The notes under the pieces: model-generated
What the model saw: the letters and a program-made list of their open reading frames with translations, nothing else
What the model was told of the DNA's origin: nothing
Database searches by the model: none
Origin: Argyresthia goedartella
Taxonomy: Eukaryota; Arthropoda; Insecta; Lepidoptera; Argyresthiidae
Direction of reading: 5' to 3'
Assembly: GCA_949825045.1 (NCBI GenBank)
Contig: OX463835.1
Span: 24,197,201-24,261,200 of the forward strand
Length of the DNA stretch: 64,000 nt
Shown: positions 9,801 through 20,862 of the stretch, in pieces
Layout of the letters: each line of letters starts with the position of its first letter
Position numbering within the stretch: the first letter of the stretch is position 1
Position numbers and translations under genes: made by a program

Positions 9801-10793
9801 ATGACTAAGGTACAACGCTCCCCTCCCCCCACGCCCAAGTTACAGAGCCCCGCAAACATGGAAGCGGTTTCAACTAAAGATGGCACCCCCGCTCTGTGTG
9901 ACGCATCCCTAGCCAGCGCAAACATCGTCCCCGCCGCATCTTCGACTCTTCATGCACACTCCACGATACCGCTTCCTTTATTGAGTGGTGCAGCTCGTCT
10001 GGGCAGTTCAATGCAGCAGTATGGCTCAACGCCTAACCTGAACGAGGGTGAATGCATTCGCGCGGGAAAACGAAAGCATGACGGTTCAGATGACACATAA
10101 GACTTTCGAGCATTTATGAATACGATGCGCGGCATGTTCTCGTCACTCACACTGAGTATAGAATCTCGCTTAAACGCTCTCCAAGAATCCATGACGGTCA
10201 TTAGAGATCAAAATAACGAGATAATTAAAAGCATTGACTACATGTCGGAAAAGTACGACGAAATGCTTAAGCGTATTGAGGACTTAGAACAGGAAAAACG
10301 CCTAGATAAGAAAACTATACTGGCCCTAGAAGAGAAGCTGTAGTTTTTTGAGCGAAAATCCCGATCATCCTGCCTTAAGATCCGCAATATACCTTGCAAG
10401 CCGGTCGAAGACCATAAACCGGAATCAAAAAGTGATCTCTGTAATGTTCTGAAGACTCTGTCATCTACTTTGAGCATCAAACTTGAAGATTCGGAAGTAA
10501 AGGATATCTACAGAACTAGCGCTAGAAAAGACGCTACGAGACCCATAGTGGTCGATTTCTGTAGCATTATAAAGAAAGATAGCGTGCTGCGGGCCGTAAA
10601 AGATTTTAATAAGAATAAATCTAACGATGACAAACTGAATGAAACCCTTCATCTAAATGTCGTAGGACCTATAAAGGGCGTATTTATTTCGGAAACACTA
10701 ACACACAAGACACAGCAACTATTTTACAAGGCTCGTGAATTTGCTAAGGAGTTCAACTATATGTATTGCTGGTCATCGCGTGGATTAATTTGA
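9801..10793 (+). pseudogene. LINE C ORF1 (gag-like), two in-frame stops
   Basis: One frame runs from ATG 9801 to TGA 10791-10793, interrupted by TAA at 10098 and TAG at 10341. The N-terminal 100 residues are rich in Pro, Ser and Ala. Residues 105-180 form a strong coiled coil (LNALQES, MLKRIEDLEQEK, ILALEEK). The C-terminal 110 residues (RPIVVDFCSI, AREFAKEFNY, CWSSRG) match the usual end of insect LINE ORF1 RNA-binding domains. Both stops are single-codon changes. The protein would bind element RNA; this copy cannot make it whole. Confidence 0.7.
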
Positions 10794-10796
10794 TGA

Positions 10797-13697
10797 TCGT
10801 GGAAAAATGATCTTGATTATTTCCTTACTTGTAACGCTGTACTTACAGATACTCTAAACTGCCATAAACATTGCCCTGCCTCTGCAAATCAGCTTCGTAT
10901 AATAACACAAAATATACGGAGTATTGGCTGTAATATGCCTGGATTCATTGCTCTTCTCAATGATCTAAAGTTTGAATGTGACATTATTATTCTAACCGAG
11001 TGTTGGCTATCATGTGCGCCTATCATCCCTACACTAGTGGGCTATAATTCATATGCCGACAAAACGTTCAACAATCAGAATGATGGGGTTGTCATCTACT
11101 TCAAAGACAACCTGAATATTAGAATACAAGAACCGTTATTTGAAGAGGGAAATAGTTTGCTGATCAAGTATGGTGATGACACTGCCATAGTCGCTATATA
11201 TCGCTCACCTTCATATAAAAAGCTCGATAACTTCTTAGCATCCCTGAGCGAGTCAATCCAGGAGATCTCTGCCTTTAAAAATATCATTGTAGCGGGTGAC
11301 ATCAATATCGATATTAATCCAGAGAATAATTATCCAGATGCTGAACCATACCTAAATATTTTAGCCTCTTACGGTCTACTTATTGGCCATACCTTTGTTA
11401 CGAGAGACGCTAGTCGCACATGCTTAGATCATGTTTTAGTTAAAACTAAGAAGGAATTCCTTACAATTGTTCTTCACTCTACAGTTACAGATCACAAAGC
11501 TGTCCTTTTTTGCCTGGATCTCGAACAGAAGAAGATCGTAGTCCCATCTAGTACCTATAGTAGAATAAATTTCCAGGGATTTGCAGATGATCTAGTTAAT
11601 ATAAATTTTGCATACATATACCAAATAAATGATCCCAACACAGCTCTAGATGAACTTATTGGATTGATACAGACCGTACTGGATAAAAACAAGACAACCC
11701 ATAAGGTACCTTCAAATAAACGGATCATCAAAGCATGGCTAACGCCTGGTCTGCTAAAATGTCTACGAAATAGGGACAATTTACATAAAAAGTTTATATC
11801 AAACCCAGAGAATGAGACCTTAAAAGTAACCTACCACAGGTACAGAAATTTCTGCAAAAACCTATTAAAGAAAGTTAAGAGAAATTACGAAAAATCTTTA
11901 TTTAATAAAGCCGGATTAAACAGCAAGGAAATTTGGAAAGCCATAAAAACAATAACATCTACTACTAAAACAAAAAATCAACCAAATGAATTATTAAAAA
12001 TAGAAAAATCAGCTAAAGACTCAATAGAATTTGTTAATGAATACTTTGTCAATGTCGGTAAAAAGTTAGCAGAAAAAATAGAAAATCAAGAAACAATTCA
12101 GGAGAGCGTCATGCCAGTCAGTAGATCAGACTCGCTCATCCTAATTAGTACGGACACTGATGAGGTAAATAGACTTGTCATGCAGCTTAAAGATAAATGC
12201 TCAGTAGGTTGGGACAATATCCCGAACAAAATCTTAAAGCAAAATAACAAAATCATAGTACCTTATCTGTCCTACATATTTAATCTCTGTTTGGATACTG
12301 GCATTTTCCCTGATGCTTTGAAGAGGTCAGTAGTGATTCCTATTCACAAGAGGGGTGATCGGGACCGTTATAGACCTATCTCGATCCTCCCATCCATATA
12401 TAAAATCTTGGAACGTATAATAAACAACCTATTAATGAACTTTTTAGAAAGCAACAACATCTTGTCAGAGAGACAGTTTGGTTTTCGTTCCAAAAAATCT
12501 ACCTCCGATGCTGTTCATGTAGTCACTGACTTCATAACTGAGTCCTTGGATAGAGGAGAGAGATGTTTGGGGATTTTTCTTGATCTGGCCAAGGCGTTCG
12601 ATACGGTTTCGATCCCACTACTTGTATCTAAGCTTGATTCTCTTGGTGTAAGGGGTAACCAACTCAATCTTTTCAAAAGCTACCTATCTGATAGAAAGCA
12701 AAGCGTCAAAATAGGTGAATATATGAGCACTACCCAGCCGGTAGAGTGGGGGGTACCTCAAGGCAGCATTCTTGGACCGACTCTATTCTTGATATATATT
12801 AATGAACTTTGCAGCCTTAAACTTCCCGATGGCAACATAGTAACTTATGCTGACGATACCGTTCTGCTTTTCAAAGTAAGAAATTGGACACAAGTTTTTG
12901 AAAACGCACAAAACGGTTTTAATATGATATCGAAATGGCTGCAGCATAATATTTTAACCTTAAACGCCGATAAAACTAAATATTTGACCTTCTCTATAAA
13001 CAACACGACCCAACCTTCTGCTGGTTTTAATTTGACCTCACATATATGTAAAGATGAAACTAACTGCTCATGTAAAACCTTAGAAAGAACCCCTACAATC
13101 AAATATTTAGGCATAACATTGGATCGGAACTTAAATTTTAAAAAACACATACAAACTCTAAGTGGAAAAGTCCGTAAACTAATATATATATTTAAAAATT
13201 TGAGACACGTTACCAATGCATCACTACTAAAAAATATTTATTTCGCTCTATGCGAATCTCTTTTGAGATATTGCATAACATGTTGGGGAGGTGCAAATAA
13301 GGGAACTCTTTTGTCACTGGAGCGTGCTCAACGTGCTGTTTTAAAGGTCTGCACCTTTAAAACCAGGGTCTTTCCGACCGAAGAACTTTATCATTTCTGT
13401 GACGTTTTGACTGTTAGACAACTTTTTATTCAGAATATTCTGCTAAAACAACACCACACTCTTGAGTATACACCTAGTTCTAAAAGACGAAAAGATAAAG
13501 TTTTTATAACCACCTCAACAAAGACAAGATTTATGCAGAGATTTTTTAAATTTCTAGGGCCCTATCTATACAACAAAACCTGCAACATTGTGTATATATA
13601 TCCTAAACCAAATTTTGAATGCAAAAAGCTTATTTCTAAGTGGTTAAGATCGATGAATTATGACGACACAGAAAATTTCATCGCCATTTCACAATAA
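10797..13697 (+). CDS. LINE C ORF2: endonuclease-reverse transcriptase
   Basis: Open from 10797; the first ATG is 10935 but the endonuclease start motif (ITQNIRS, about 10902-10922) lies upstream of it. The true start is therefore non-ATG, upstream in another frame, or lost. Endonuclease motifs: ILTECWL, VAIYRSPS, VAGDINIDI, and CLDHVLV with TVTDHKAV (the D-H pair). RT motifs: YRPISILPSIYKILERI, QFGFRSKKST, LDLAKAFDTV, WGVPQGSILGPTLF, the catalytic box YADDTVLLF and TIKYLGITLD. The C-terminal tail lacks RNase H. It ends with TAA at 13695-13697. About 920 aa from the ATG is normal for this group, and the frame is uninterrupted. Confidence 0.85.
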   Translation, partial: SWKNDLDYFLTCNAVLTDTLNCHKHCPASANQLRIITQNIRSIGCNMPGFIALLNDLKFECDIIILTECWLSCAPIIPTLVGYNSYADKTFNNQNDGVVIYFKDNLNIRIQEPLFEEGNSLLIKYGDDTAIVAIYRSPSYKKLDNFLASLSESIQEISAFKNIIVAGDINIDINPENNYPDAEPYLNILASYGLLIGHTFVTRDASRTCLDHVLVKTKKEFLTIVLHSTVTDHKAVLFCLDLEQKKIVVPSSTYSRINFQGFADDLVNINFAYIYQINDPNTALDELIGLIQTVLDKNKTTHKVPSNKRIIKAWLTPGLLKCLRNRDNLHKKFISNPENETLKVTYHRYRNFCKNLLKKVKRNYEKSLFNKAGLNSKEIWKAIKTITSTTKTKNQPNELLKIEKSAKDSIEFVNEYFVNVGKKLAEKIENQETIQESVMPVSRSDSLILISTDTDEVNRLVMQLKDKCSVGWDNIPNKILKQNNKIIVPYLSYIFNLCLDTGIFPDALKRSVVIPIHKRGDRDRYRPISILPSIYKILERIINNLLMNFLESNNILSERQFGFRSKKSTSDAVHVVTDFITESLDRGERCLGIFLDLAKAFDTVSIPLLVSKLDSLGVRGNQLNLFKSYLSDRKQSVKIGEYMSTTQPVEWGVPQGSILGPTLFLIYINELCSLKLPDGNIVTYADDTVLLFKVRNWTQVFENAQNGFNMISKWLQHNILTLNADKTKYLTFSINNTTQPSAGFNLTSHICKDETNCSCKTLERTPTIKYLGITLDRNLNFKKHIQTLSGKVRKLIYIFKNLRHVTNASLLKNIYFALCESLLRYCITCWGGANKGTLLSLERAQRAVLKVCTFKTRVFPTEELYHFCDVLTVRQLFIQNILLKQHHTLEYTPSSKRRKDKVFITTSTKTRFMQRFFKFLGPYLYNKTCNIVYIYPKPNFECKKLISKWLRSMNYDDTENFIAISQ

Positions 13698-14278
13698 TAA
13701 GGATAACAAAATAAATAAAATGGTACAATCAATACTTGATAAATACATATTTGATAATTATATTTTAGGTGCACATACTTACGTATTTTTTAGAAATGAT
13801 GGTAAAAAATACACAAACATTCATAACACACCTCACTTCACATACATCCATTACACTTTCTCATCTCACACATCCATATTTACACTCACAAATACTCACA
13901 CACACTCAAATACTAACTATTTTAGGCACTAAATGACGAATTTTAAACTTTACATTACCTTCTTTAAGTTTTAGATAGCTGCATTACATTGAAACTGTAA
14001 AAGTACTTGATTTGGTCTGCTAATTTTTCTTCGTTCATATCTTTAGGGGAAGAGCCTCGCTACTTATCCCAAAACACAGGGGAAACCCTACCTTGGGGAG
14101 TATCGACTCTGATGTTATTTTTGCTTACTACCAACACCTATTCTCATAAACATATGATGTATCTATCTTTAGTTAAGTTTATATAACATGAAACTGTACC
14201 TTTCTTATTATGTATTCTTTTGTCATTTTTGTAATTTTTTTGTGAAATGTTTATTGAAAAAAACAAAAAAAAAAAAAA

Positions 14279-14579
14279 CAATTATCACGACAAAATTTTC
14301 CATGGCGTAAATATTGAGTGTTAAATAAAATTTGCATTTTACCGCGTAGACCTAGAGATCATTTTGTTAAACTCTTGGACACTGGCTTACAAAAGATACT
14401 TGTATTCGATTTTTTTAAACAAAATAAGTAGGTACTACATTGTTTTGTATGCAATAAAATATGGTACTCAATAAAAAATAAAAAAAAATTGTCTATTTGT
14501 ATTGATATTATGTATTTATGTAAATATTAGTAATTCGTTTATTATTTTAATATTTTTAACGTTGAAAAAAAAAAAAACA
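14279..14579. other. AT-rich spacer, no gene
   Basis: Spacer between the tail of LINE C and the next fragment. It has several A- and T-rich runs, including one ending at about 14490, and no coding signal that I can support. Confidence 0.6.
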
Positions 14580-14713
14580 CTTGGAGCACGGTGACGCTTA
14601 CGTTGTTGGCCAGTGCTGGATATGCTTGGTTCTTCGCCCGTGTGACTTGGGCCTGGGCCCGAGGGGTTAGGGCCTGCGCCCGAATGGCTATGTTCTGCGC
14701 CCGGTTTACTCAT
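14580..14713 (-). pseudogene. LINE ORF1 N-terminal fragment
   Basis: About 45 codons from ATG 14713: MSKPGAEHSHSGAGPNP, then a Pro/Gly/Ser-rich stretch and QRKRHRAPS. It then runs into an A-tract on the coding strand and is lost. The Pro/Ser-rich start followed by a basic KRxR block resembles the N-terminus of insect LINE ORF1 proteins such as the one at 9801. Only this piece remains. Function is inferred from composition. Confidence 0.4.
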
Positions 14714-14744
14714 TTCAAAGAACTTGCTCCAATAACAATAAAAT

Positions 14745-15120
14745 TAATTCCAAATTCCAAATTCCAAATCTCTTTATTACTGTAGATATTTACATATACA
14801 TAGCAATCGTCATTTTTTGCCACTTCTCTACGTTGGACCACTGTAGGAGAAGAAGGGCGTAGAAACTCCCACAGATATCAATAGATAATAGATAACAAAA
14901 CAACAAAACATAAAATACAAATCAAGAAAACGTAATTTAACAACATTAACGAATAATACCACGATTAGCTCACAGCAATATATAGAGAAGAATTTATCAA
15001 TCACAGACAGTGGACATCTGACATTGAGGTGCGTTTCAAAACAAATGTTTGTAGCTCTTTCGCAGCACTGTATCGATGTGGTGAACAACGTTGTATTTAT
15101 TTTTCGTATAGATAAAATAA
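14745..15120 (-). mobile_element. Family A-related LINE 3' end
   Basis: Starts with an ATTCCAA repeat (14740-14770, the element's tail on the minus strand), then the family A 3' UTR block 'tttattactgtagatattt'. It has the CTGTAGGAG / CTCCCACAG hairpin (14841-14849, 14866-14874). Beyond about 14880 it departs from copy 2, so it is a diverged subfamily or a chimera. It has no ORF. Confidence 0.7.
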
Positions 15121-15369
15121 AAGGCGTTTAAAATAGTTGAATTATGGAAAACAATCAACTAATTAATAAACATCAAGAATAGTTAAGTAATATGACGATA
15201 TCGGAGACCGGCCCCCTTCCATTTCATATCCCTTAAAAGAGCCTGCATTCAAGACACGCCTCGCCTTGGCCGGGCGTTGCACGTGACGGGTTAATATTTT
15301 TAATTATCGCAAAAATATTCACTGCCACTGCCTCTTATGTCCAAAGAAATATATATGGTATCGAGTGAT

Positions 15370-16110
15370 ACAATCTGATCAGAGACCTAGGAGTCCATAT
15401 TGATGATCAGCTGCTCATTACCTCGCACTTTGTCATTGCTATCACAAAAGCCATAAAAATGCTGGGTATGATCGTTAGATTTACAAAAAACTCTTTTGAG
15501 TGTTTTGGAACATATAAGCCGCCTTTTACACACCATATCGCTCATATGGGCGGAGCATTCTGGAGTACGCTCCCCCGTTTGGTCACCTAGTAACGTCACA
15601 CATATCAATAAAATCGAAAGTATCCAAAACAGCTTCATCAGAATGATAAAACGCTTTGTGAATAGCCATGATTACCGGTCCGATTTAAACCTTCATTCGC
15701 TGAAGAATAGACGCATAACAGCTGACATGAAATCCCTATCTGACGTGCGAGACACACAATCTGATAGATAGTATGATGATGGTTATAGTAGTATATGAGT
15801 ATAGTAGGTAGATATAATGAGCTAACTTCGCGCATCAGCCTGAGGGTACCTTGCGCAACTGCACATCGCGGACCTTGATGCCTTTTGCACCGTCCATTCT
15901 GTCGCATTAACTATCACCGCAATGCAACAATATACAGATGCATTAACCTCTATGACAATAACTTCTCCTCCTTGGACATCTCCCACAGGTAACGATCACA
16001 ATTCATCTCCGATGTATTAAAATACCTGAGGGCCGACTGAAACCCTCTTTTTATGTATGACAAATTCCCCAATGTCTATGACAATGTTTAACTTTAACTG
16101 GTGAACCTCA
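15370..16110 (+). pseudogene. Degenerate LINE RT thumb/C-terminal region
   Basis: Around 15378 one frame reads IRDLGVHIDDQLL and AIKMLGMIVRF, the block after the RT active site in Jockey/CR1-type elements. The region 15540-15760 in another frame reads SPVWSPSNVTHINKIESIQ, the usual tail block. Later codons to about 16110 fit the C-terminus loosely. There are several frameshifts and stops. The catalytic box is not present. Confidence 0.6.
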
Positions 16111-16243
16111 GCTTCTCATCCCTGCATGTTGTATGCCCCAAACGATCTGCTAAACCACCGTGAACCTTAATAGCAACTTGTTTGTACTTTTATGGAATTA
16201 ATTAATAACGTAAAGTAGCTTGTCTTGTTATAATGGGCGTTTG

Positions 16244-16244
16244 G

Positions 16245-16275
<31 letters not shown>

Positions 16276-16308
16276 TGTGTGTTATGTGTGTGTGTGTGTA
16301 AGTGTGTT
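16244..16308. repeat. (GT)n microsatellite
   Basis: Interrupted GT-dinucleotide tract with a short GA break. It is a simple repeat with no other signal. Confidence 0.95.
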
Positions 16309-16650
16309 CGAATGTATGTTATGTCTGCATATACATATATGTGTGGAAGTGTGCGGATGTGTTTGTAGTGAAGAAATGATGTCTTTATTACTGTAGATAT
16401 TTACATATACTTAGCAATCGTCATTTTTTGCCACTTCTCTACATTGGACCACTGTGGGAGAAGAAGGGCGTAGAAACTCCCACAGATTGATTTTTAGATC
16501 TCTTTTTAAAAATTGCTTATGCTTAACTAATAAAAATTATAATATTTAGTCATTATCATAATTAATAAGCAGGAATAAATAATTACAAAATTATTAACAG
16601 CAAGGTCTGTGTTGAGCCAGATTAACCCCATACAGACCCATCATTTAAGT

Positions 16651-18870
16651 TTAAGTTAAATTTAAGTAATCTTGAACATTGTAATATCCCTTTTTCGACA
16701 AAGTCGCTTTAACATGGATTTTAAATTGCTCAAATGGCAATTTCAAGATCTCCAGAGGTATCTTGTTGTAGTAGAGAATGCATTGACCCTTGAAAGAATT
16801 GCTAACCTTCGCGAGTCTAAACCGGGGCCTGTATGCAAGTAGTCTGTGATTATTTCTTAGGTTAACATTACAGCTATCGCTAAGTTTGGGAAATTTTGTA
16901 AGGTTCTTGCGTACATACATTATATTTTCGAAAATAAATTGACTAGCTACAGTTAGTATGTCAATTTCTTTAAAAAGCTGTCTTAAGGAGTCTGTGCATT
17001 TTAAATTATTAATTGCTCGAATAGCTCTTTTCTGTAAAATAAAAATAGTTTGAATATCCGCTGCTTTCCCCCACAACAAGATACCATAGGACATAACACT
17101 ATGAAAGTAACTAAAATATACTAGCCTAGATGTAGCCACATCCGTGTTTTGTCTGATGTTCCTAACAGCGTAAGCCGCAGAACTTAATTTACCAGCCAAT
17201 TTTTCTATGTGGGGTCCCCACTGCAATTTGTTATCAATGGTTATTCCAAGAAACTTCGTGTCATTTACTAATTCTAACGTATTGCTGTCCAACACTAAAC
17301 TGGTCCCAACTTGCCTGACATTTGGAAGTGAGAATTTGATACATTTCGTTTTTCCAGCATTTAACAATAAATTGTTAACTGTGAACCAATTCAAGGTTAA
17401 AGATAATACTCTATTGACATCATCAAAATCTTATTTTTGTCTTTCAATTTTGAAGACCAGTGAAGTATCATCAGCAAACAACACTATGTTAGTCAATTTC
17501 TCCACCATAAAAGGCAGATCGTTAATATATACCAGGAATAAGAAAGGGCCTAATATGGAACCTTGTGGAACGCCCATTTTTACCCCCGATCCATCAGATT
17601 TAACGCCGTTGACTTCTGCCTTTTGAATTCTATTGATTAGGTATGATCTTAGTAGATCTAACGCTTTATTTCTAACTCCGTAATGATTTAATTTCATTAG
17701 TAACGTGTCATGATAAACACAATCAAATGCCTTCGACATATCGCAAAAAACACCGATAGCATCCTGTGCGGCTTCCCATGCAGAATAAATATGAGATATA
17801 ATGGTAATACCTGCATCCGTAGTCGATTTACCGCTAGTGAAACCGTATTGCTTGGCGTGGAGTTGTTTTGTACGGTTGAAGTGTGAGAGCATTTGATTGA
17901 GTATAATCTTTTCAAAAATTTTACTTACTGCTGGAAGAACCGATATTGGTCTGAAATTTGACGGATCACCCTTGTCTCCCGACTTGAACAGAGGTATAAG
18001 TTTACTGTGTTTCATGAGGTCTGGGAAAGCTCCATCATCAACACATTTATTGATTAAATAAGCTAGGTGTGGGGCTATAACAAGTATTATTGAACCAATG
18101 ACTTTGACTGACATACCCCACAGGTCTTTAGTATTTTTTAAGTTAAGTAATCTATACGTTTTGACAATATCCTGGGGACATATATGATAAAATTTAAAAT
18201 CTACATTACTGATGCTAGTGCTGTTTTTTAACAAAACCTCTGCTGCATATGGAGATGAATGTAGACGCTCTGTTGTGAGTAAGGGTGCATTGGTAAAGAA
18301 TGTTTCAAAAGCTCGAGCTACCTCAGCGTTGGATTTAACAACATCATCACCTATCTTTAAGCAGAAATCATTATCCCTTGGTATAACTTTGCCAGTTTCA
18401 CGGTTTATGATTTGCCAAACCGTTTTCATTCTATTATTTGAATTTTGTATTTGTCTATTTATGTGTAAAGTTTTTGCAGTTCTACAAACCAACTTGAAAG
18501 TTTTGGAATATTTTTTAACATAGTCATGAAATTTTATATCAAAATTATAGGTTTTTTGTTCATAAAGATCATACAAGATAGCTCTACTTTTACGAATTCC
18601 AAATGTTGCCCAGTCATTAAATTTAGATTTACCGTTGTTGGCACTGACTTTTTTTAATTTAAAAACTATATTGAATTCTGTTTGAATAATGTTGAAGAAG
18701 TCAGAATAGATTTTGTTCGGGTTCTGTTCATCAAAATCCGGTACTGGCAAACCCATATCTAAGTTTTTCATATACATCTCTAGTCTATGGGATGTAATAG
18801 GCCTATAAAATTATGGATCAGTCTTATTTTCACTAGTAATTTGGAATGAAACTGTTTGACCACTGTGATC
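16651..18870 (-). pseudogene. Family A copy 2 ORF2, RT part
   Basis: Reverse transcriptase with NFRPISVLPAVSKIFEKI, QYGFTSGKST, FCDMSKAFDCVYHD, GVPQGSILGPFLF and the catalytic FADDTSLVF (about 17450-17480). There is an in-frame TAA in the QK-xx-FDDV region near 17430, where copy 1 has two sense codons, and another in-frame TAA near 18820 just before the block FYRPITSHRLE. The linker between RT and endonuclease is otherwise readable, and the C-terminal tail is complete to 16651. Confidence 0.8.
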
Positions 18871-18895
18871 GGATGGTAAACAGTTAATTACATTT

Positions 18896-19480
18896 TTACT
18901 TGTGACAGTCACAAAAAACGTTATCTAAGCAAGTTTGGCTGGTAAGTGTAATTCTAGTCGGCTCTAGAAATACATGACATAAATTAAATGATTTGAACAG
19001 AGTTATTAATCGTCGCTTCAGTGTTGTATTTACAAGCAGATCTACATTAAGATCGCCACAAATAATTAACTTTTTTCTGTTATTACAAAGTTTAATGAGG
19101 GCTTCCTCCATAACGTTCTCGAATATTTCAAAATTGCTATGGCCTTTTTCATCTCTCGGAGGTCTGTAGACACAAACAATAATATGGCTATCCAACTCAA
19201 CACAAGATACCTCTATTTGTCTTTCCACAGTAAGTGTAAGAATATCTTTCCGTTGTTTCACCTTAATATTATTTTTTACTAAGATTAAAGAACCACCTCT
19301 ATCAGCAGTCTTTCTATTGTAACAACTGACAATTTTGTAATTATTTATGTTAAAAGACATCATATTTTCCTTTAACCAATGTTCTGTAATACAGATATCA
19401 TCAGTGTCCGAATTATTAAGAAATCATTCTAATACAAGTTCTTTGCCAGGTAGCCCCTGCATGTTTTGATGGGTAATATT
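18896..19480 (-). pseudogene. Family A copy 2 ORF2, endonuclease part
   Basis: APE-like endonuclease in a different frame from the RT. Motifs are TEHWLKENMM (the catalytic E), RGGSLILVKN, VCVYRPPRDEK, ICGDLNVDL and RITLTSQTCLDNVF; the SDHSGQ block follows after a frameshift. An in-frame TGA lies near 19428, just after the QNMQGLPGKEL start motif. The related A' copy has a TAG within two codons of the same place, but with a different codon change. Confidence 0.75.
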
Positions 19481-19647
19481 TAAGTGGGGCTTACCCTTTG
19501 TCTGAATATTATTTAATATTGGGATATTATTAGACTTTTTTGACTTATTTAATTCGGGCAACATATTACACATTTTTGATCTCCTATGCTTGCTTGATAT
19601 ATTTATTGGCTTATATATGCTAGAGATTTCCTCTATTGTCTTAAAAA

Positions 19648-19956
19648 CTAATTTAAATTACTTGGAATGTCTTCCAATATCCCTTGTCTGTGCTCAATAG
19701 AAGCAGTCAGGTTAGCCAAATTCTTGGCTGTAATACTAAAAAAATAAGATAGCGACACAGCTACCTGTCGTTTGTAAAAATCTGAAAGGTAGTAACTACC
19801 TTTGGTCAAATAAACATTATTACTAACATAATTGTTAGAGTCAATCAAATGAATCAAACTATTATTATATGACATTGTATGTAATGTCATATTTAGCTTA
19901 TATCTAAGATCATTTTCAGCTTGAAGCACAAACCAAACATATTTTAACGTGTGCAA
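19648..19956 (-). pseudogene. Family A ORF1 C-terminal end (esterase-like)
   Basis: About 100 residues (VYLTKGSYYLSDFYKRQVA, then SLSYFFS and DIPSNLN) that align with the C-terminus of the A' ORF1 (YFYLTKDRYYLSRFYTKQIA, SVPSSLN). The remainder of ORF1 is lost at the 5' truncation point. Confidence 0.7.
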
Positions 19957-19975
19957 ATACGATACGGTACATATA

Positions 19976-20519
19976 ACTATTGTGTAGTTTTATATAATGC
20001 CGTGATAGACGTAACTTGGTAGTGTTTAATTTTAGTATCGGTCTAATTTCTATTTTTCTTCTTCTTCTGTGTAATAAAATAAGATGTGTGTGCTGTTATA
20101 CATTTGTTGATGGCATTCTTTTGAGCGCCTGCTTGGATCTACTCTAAGTATGTTCATTTCCTTTCGTAAAGTATCTACTCTATTAACTAACTGAAAATCG
20201 TCATTCATATTATTATAATAAATGTGCTACTAGTCTCCTAATTGGCTTAGCTATAAGAAACAAACAACTCTGCGATACACTTATGTGCGATCAAGTTATG
20301 AATATGCTGTGAGACCTAAAAATAATAAAATTTAAATCTAAAAAGAAACATTACGATACAACACTGCGAAAATTAAACGATAAAAATAAATGAATAGAAA
20401 ATATAAATATTTCGTAGTGTACGAATTGAGATATAGATAGCTATAGCGTAAGACAATAGAGATAAGTACGGTGACACAAGCGATATTTGCATTTGCTTAG
20501 GTTAAGCCAAAAATGGAGG
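19976..20519. other. AT-rich spacer, no gene
   Basis: No coding frame and no element similarity that I recognise. It could hold the left half of the LTR-like segment that follows, whose left border I could not place. Confidence 0.5.
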
Positions 20520-20862
20520 TTAGGTGTGTATGCTATAAAAAGGGCGTGCGCGCCAGTCAGCGAGTTAGTCTATCACGAGCAGTCGTACGGAGCGCACCTC
20601 CTCCCACATTATTGGACTAGCCAGTCCCCGTGACTAGTGTGGTTATTATGTATCTAGTACTCCCCGTGTTGAGTGCGATTGTTCTGTAACTAGTGCTCCC
20701 AGTGTCAAGTGTCATTATTCTGTGTCTAGTACATGATTCGTGCCCTAAAGTTAATAAACTGTGTTATAACGAAGCTGTTGTCTCCAATGCTCGAGTACGC
20801 ATCACACCCATCCTCGGGAGGCCCTCAGACAACGGTCCTGACCCTTCTGCGACAAATTTATT
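20520..20862 (+). promoter_or_regulatory. LTR-like or promoter-like segment upstream of zinc-finger gene
   Basis: A TATA-like 'tataaaaag' at about 20533 is followed about 20 bp later by an initiator-like 'cagtcag', then three 36-37-bp repeats (20617-20725), a 'ttaataaa' poly(A) signal near 20749 and a GC-rich end with 'ctgcgaca' near 20860. TATA, initiator and AATAAA within 330 bp is the layout of an insect LTR, so a solo LTR is my first reading. The alternative is the promoter and first exon of the zinc-finger gene 340 bp downstream. No target duplication was found. Confidence 0.4.
20617..20725 (+). repeat. Three 36-37-bp tandem repeats
   Basis: Units start at 20617, 20654 and 20690, and a fourth start (ctagtac) lies at 20726. 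Each begins CTAG, carries a CCCxGTG core and ends with TTxTTxTGT-like sequence. They lie between the TATA-like box and the poly(A) signal. Confidence 0.8.

Larger units (their letters stand above)
9440..14278 (+). mobile_element. LINE C, near full length, poly(A)-tailed
   Basis: Plus-strand two-ORF non-LTR retrotransposon. It has a GC-rich leader with two 92-94-bp monomers (9543-9728), ORF1 9801-10793 with two stops, ORF2 open from 10797 to 13697, and a 3' UTR of about 580 bp that ends in an interrupted A-run at 14256-14278. Its GC-rich 5' leader contrasts sharply with the AT-rich 3' half. RT motifs place it in the Jockey/CR1 supergroup. The 5' limit is estimated from the base-composition change. 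Confidence 0.75.
16380..19960 (-). mobile_element. CR1/L2-group LINE, family A copy 2
   Basis: Minus-strand element with the family A 3' UTR (16380-16640), ORF2 in pieces (16651-19520) and the C-terminal end of ORF1 (19648-19956). It is 5'-truncated inside ORF1 near 19975. The 3' hairpin is intact (16452-16460 with 16477-16485). It aligns with copy 1 (1-2125) and at lower similarity with the A' element at 32547-37353. Confidence 0.85.

Noticed and set aside
9463..9925. Minus-strand ORFs in the LINE C leader
   Set aside because: Open only because the leader is GC-rich and tandemly repeated; the plus-strand element explains the region.
16237..16310. Possible CRISPR or minisatellite
   Set aside because: It is a plain GT dinucleotide tract with no spacers.
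18820..19430. Programmed stop readthrough shared by A and A' endonuclease starts
   Set aside because: Both copies have a stop just after the endonuclease start motif, but at neighbouring codons and of different type (TGA, TAG), which fits independent decay.
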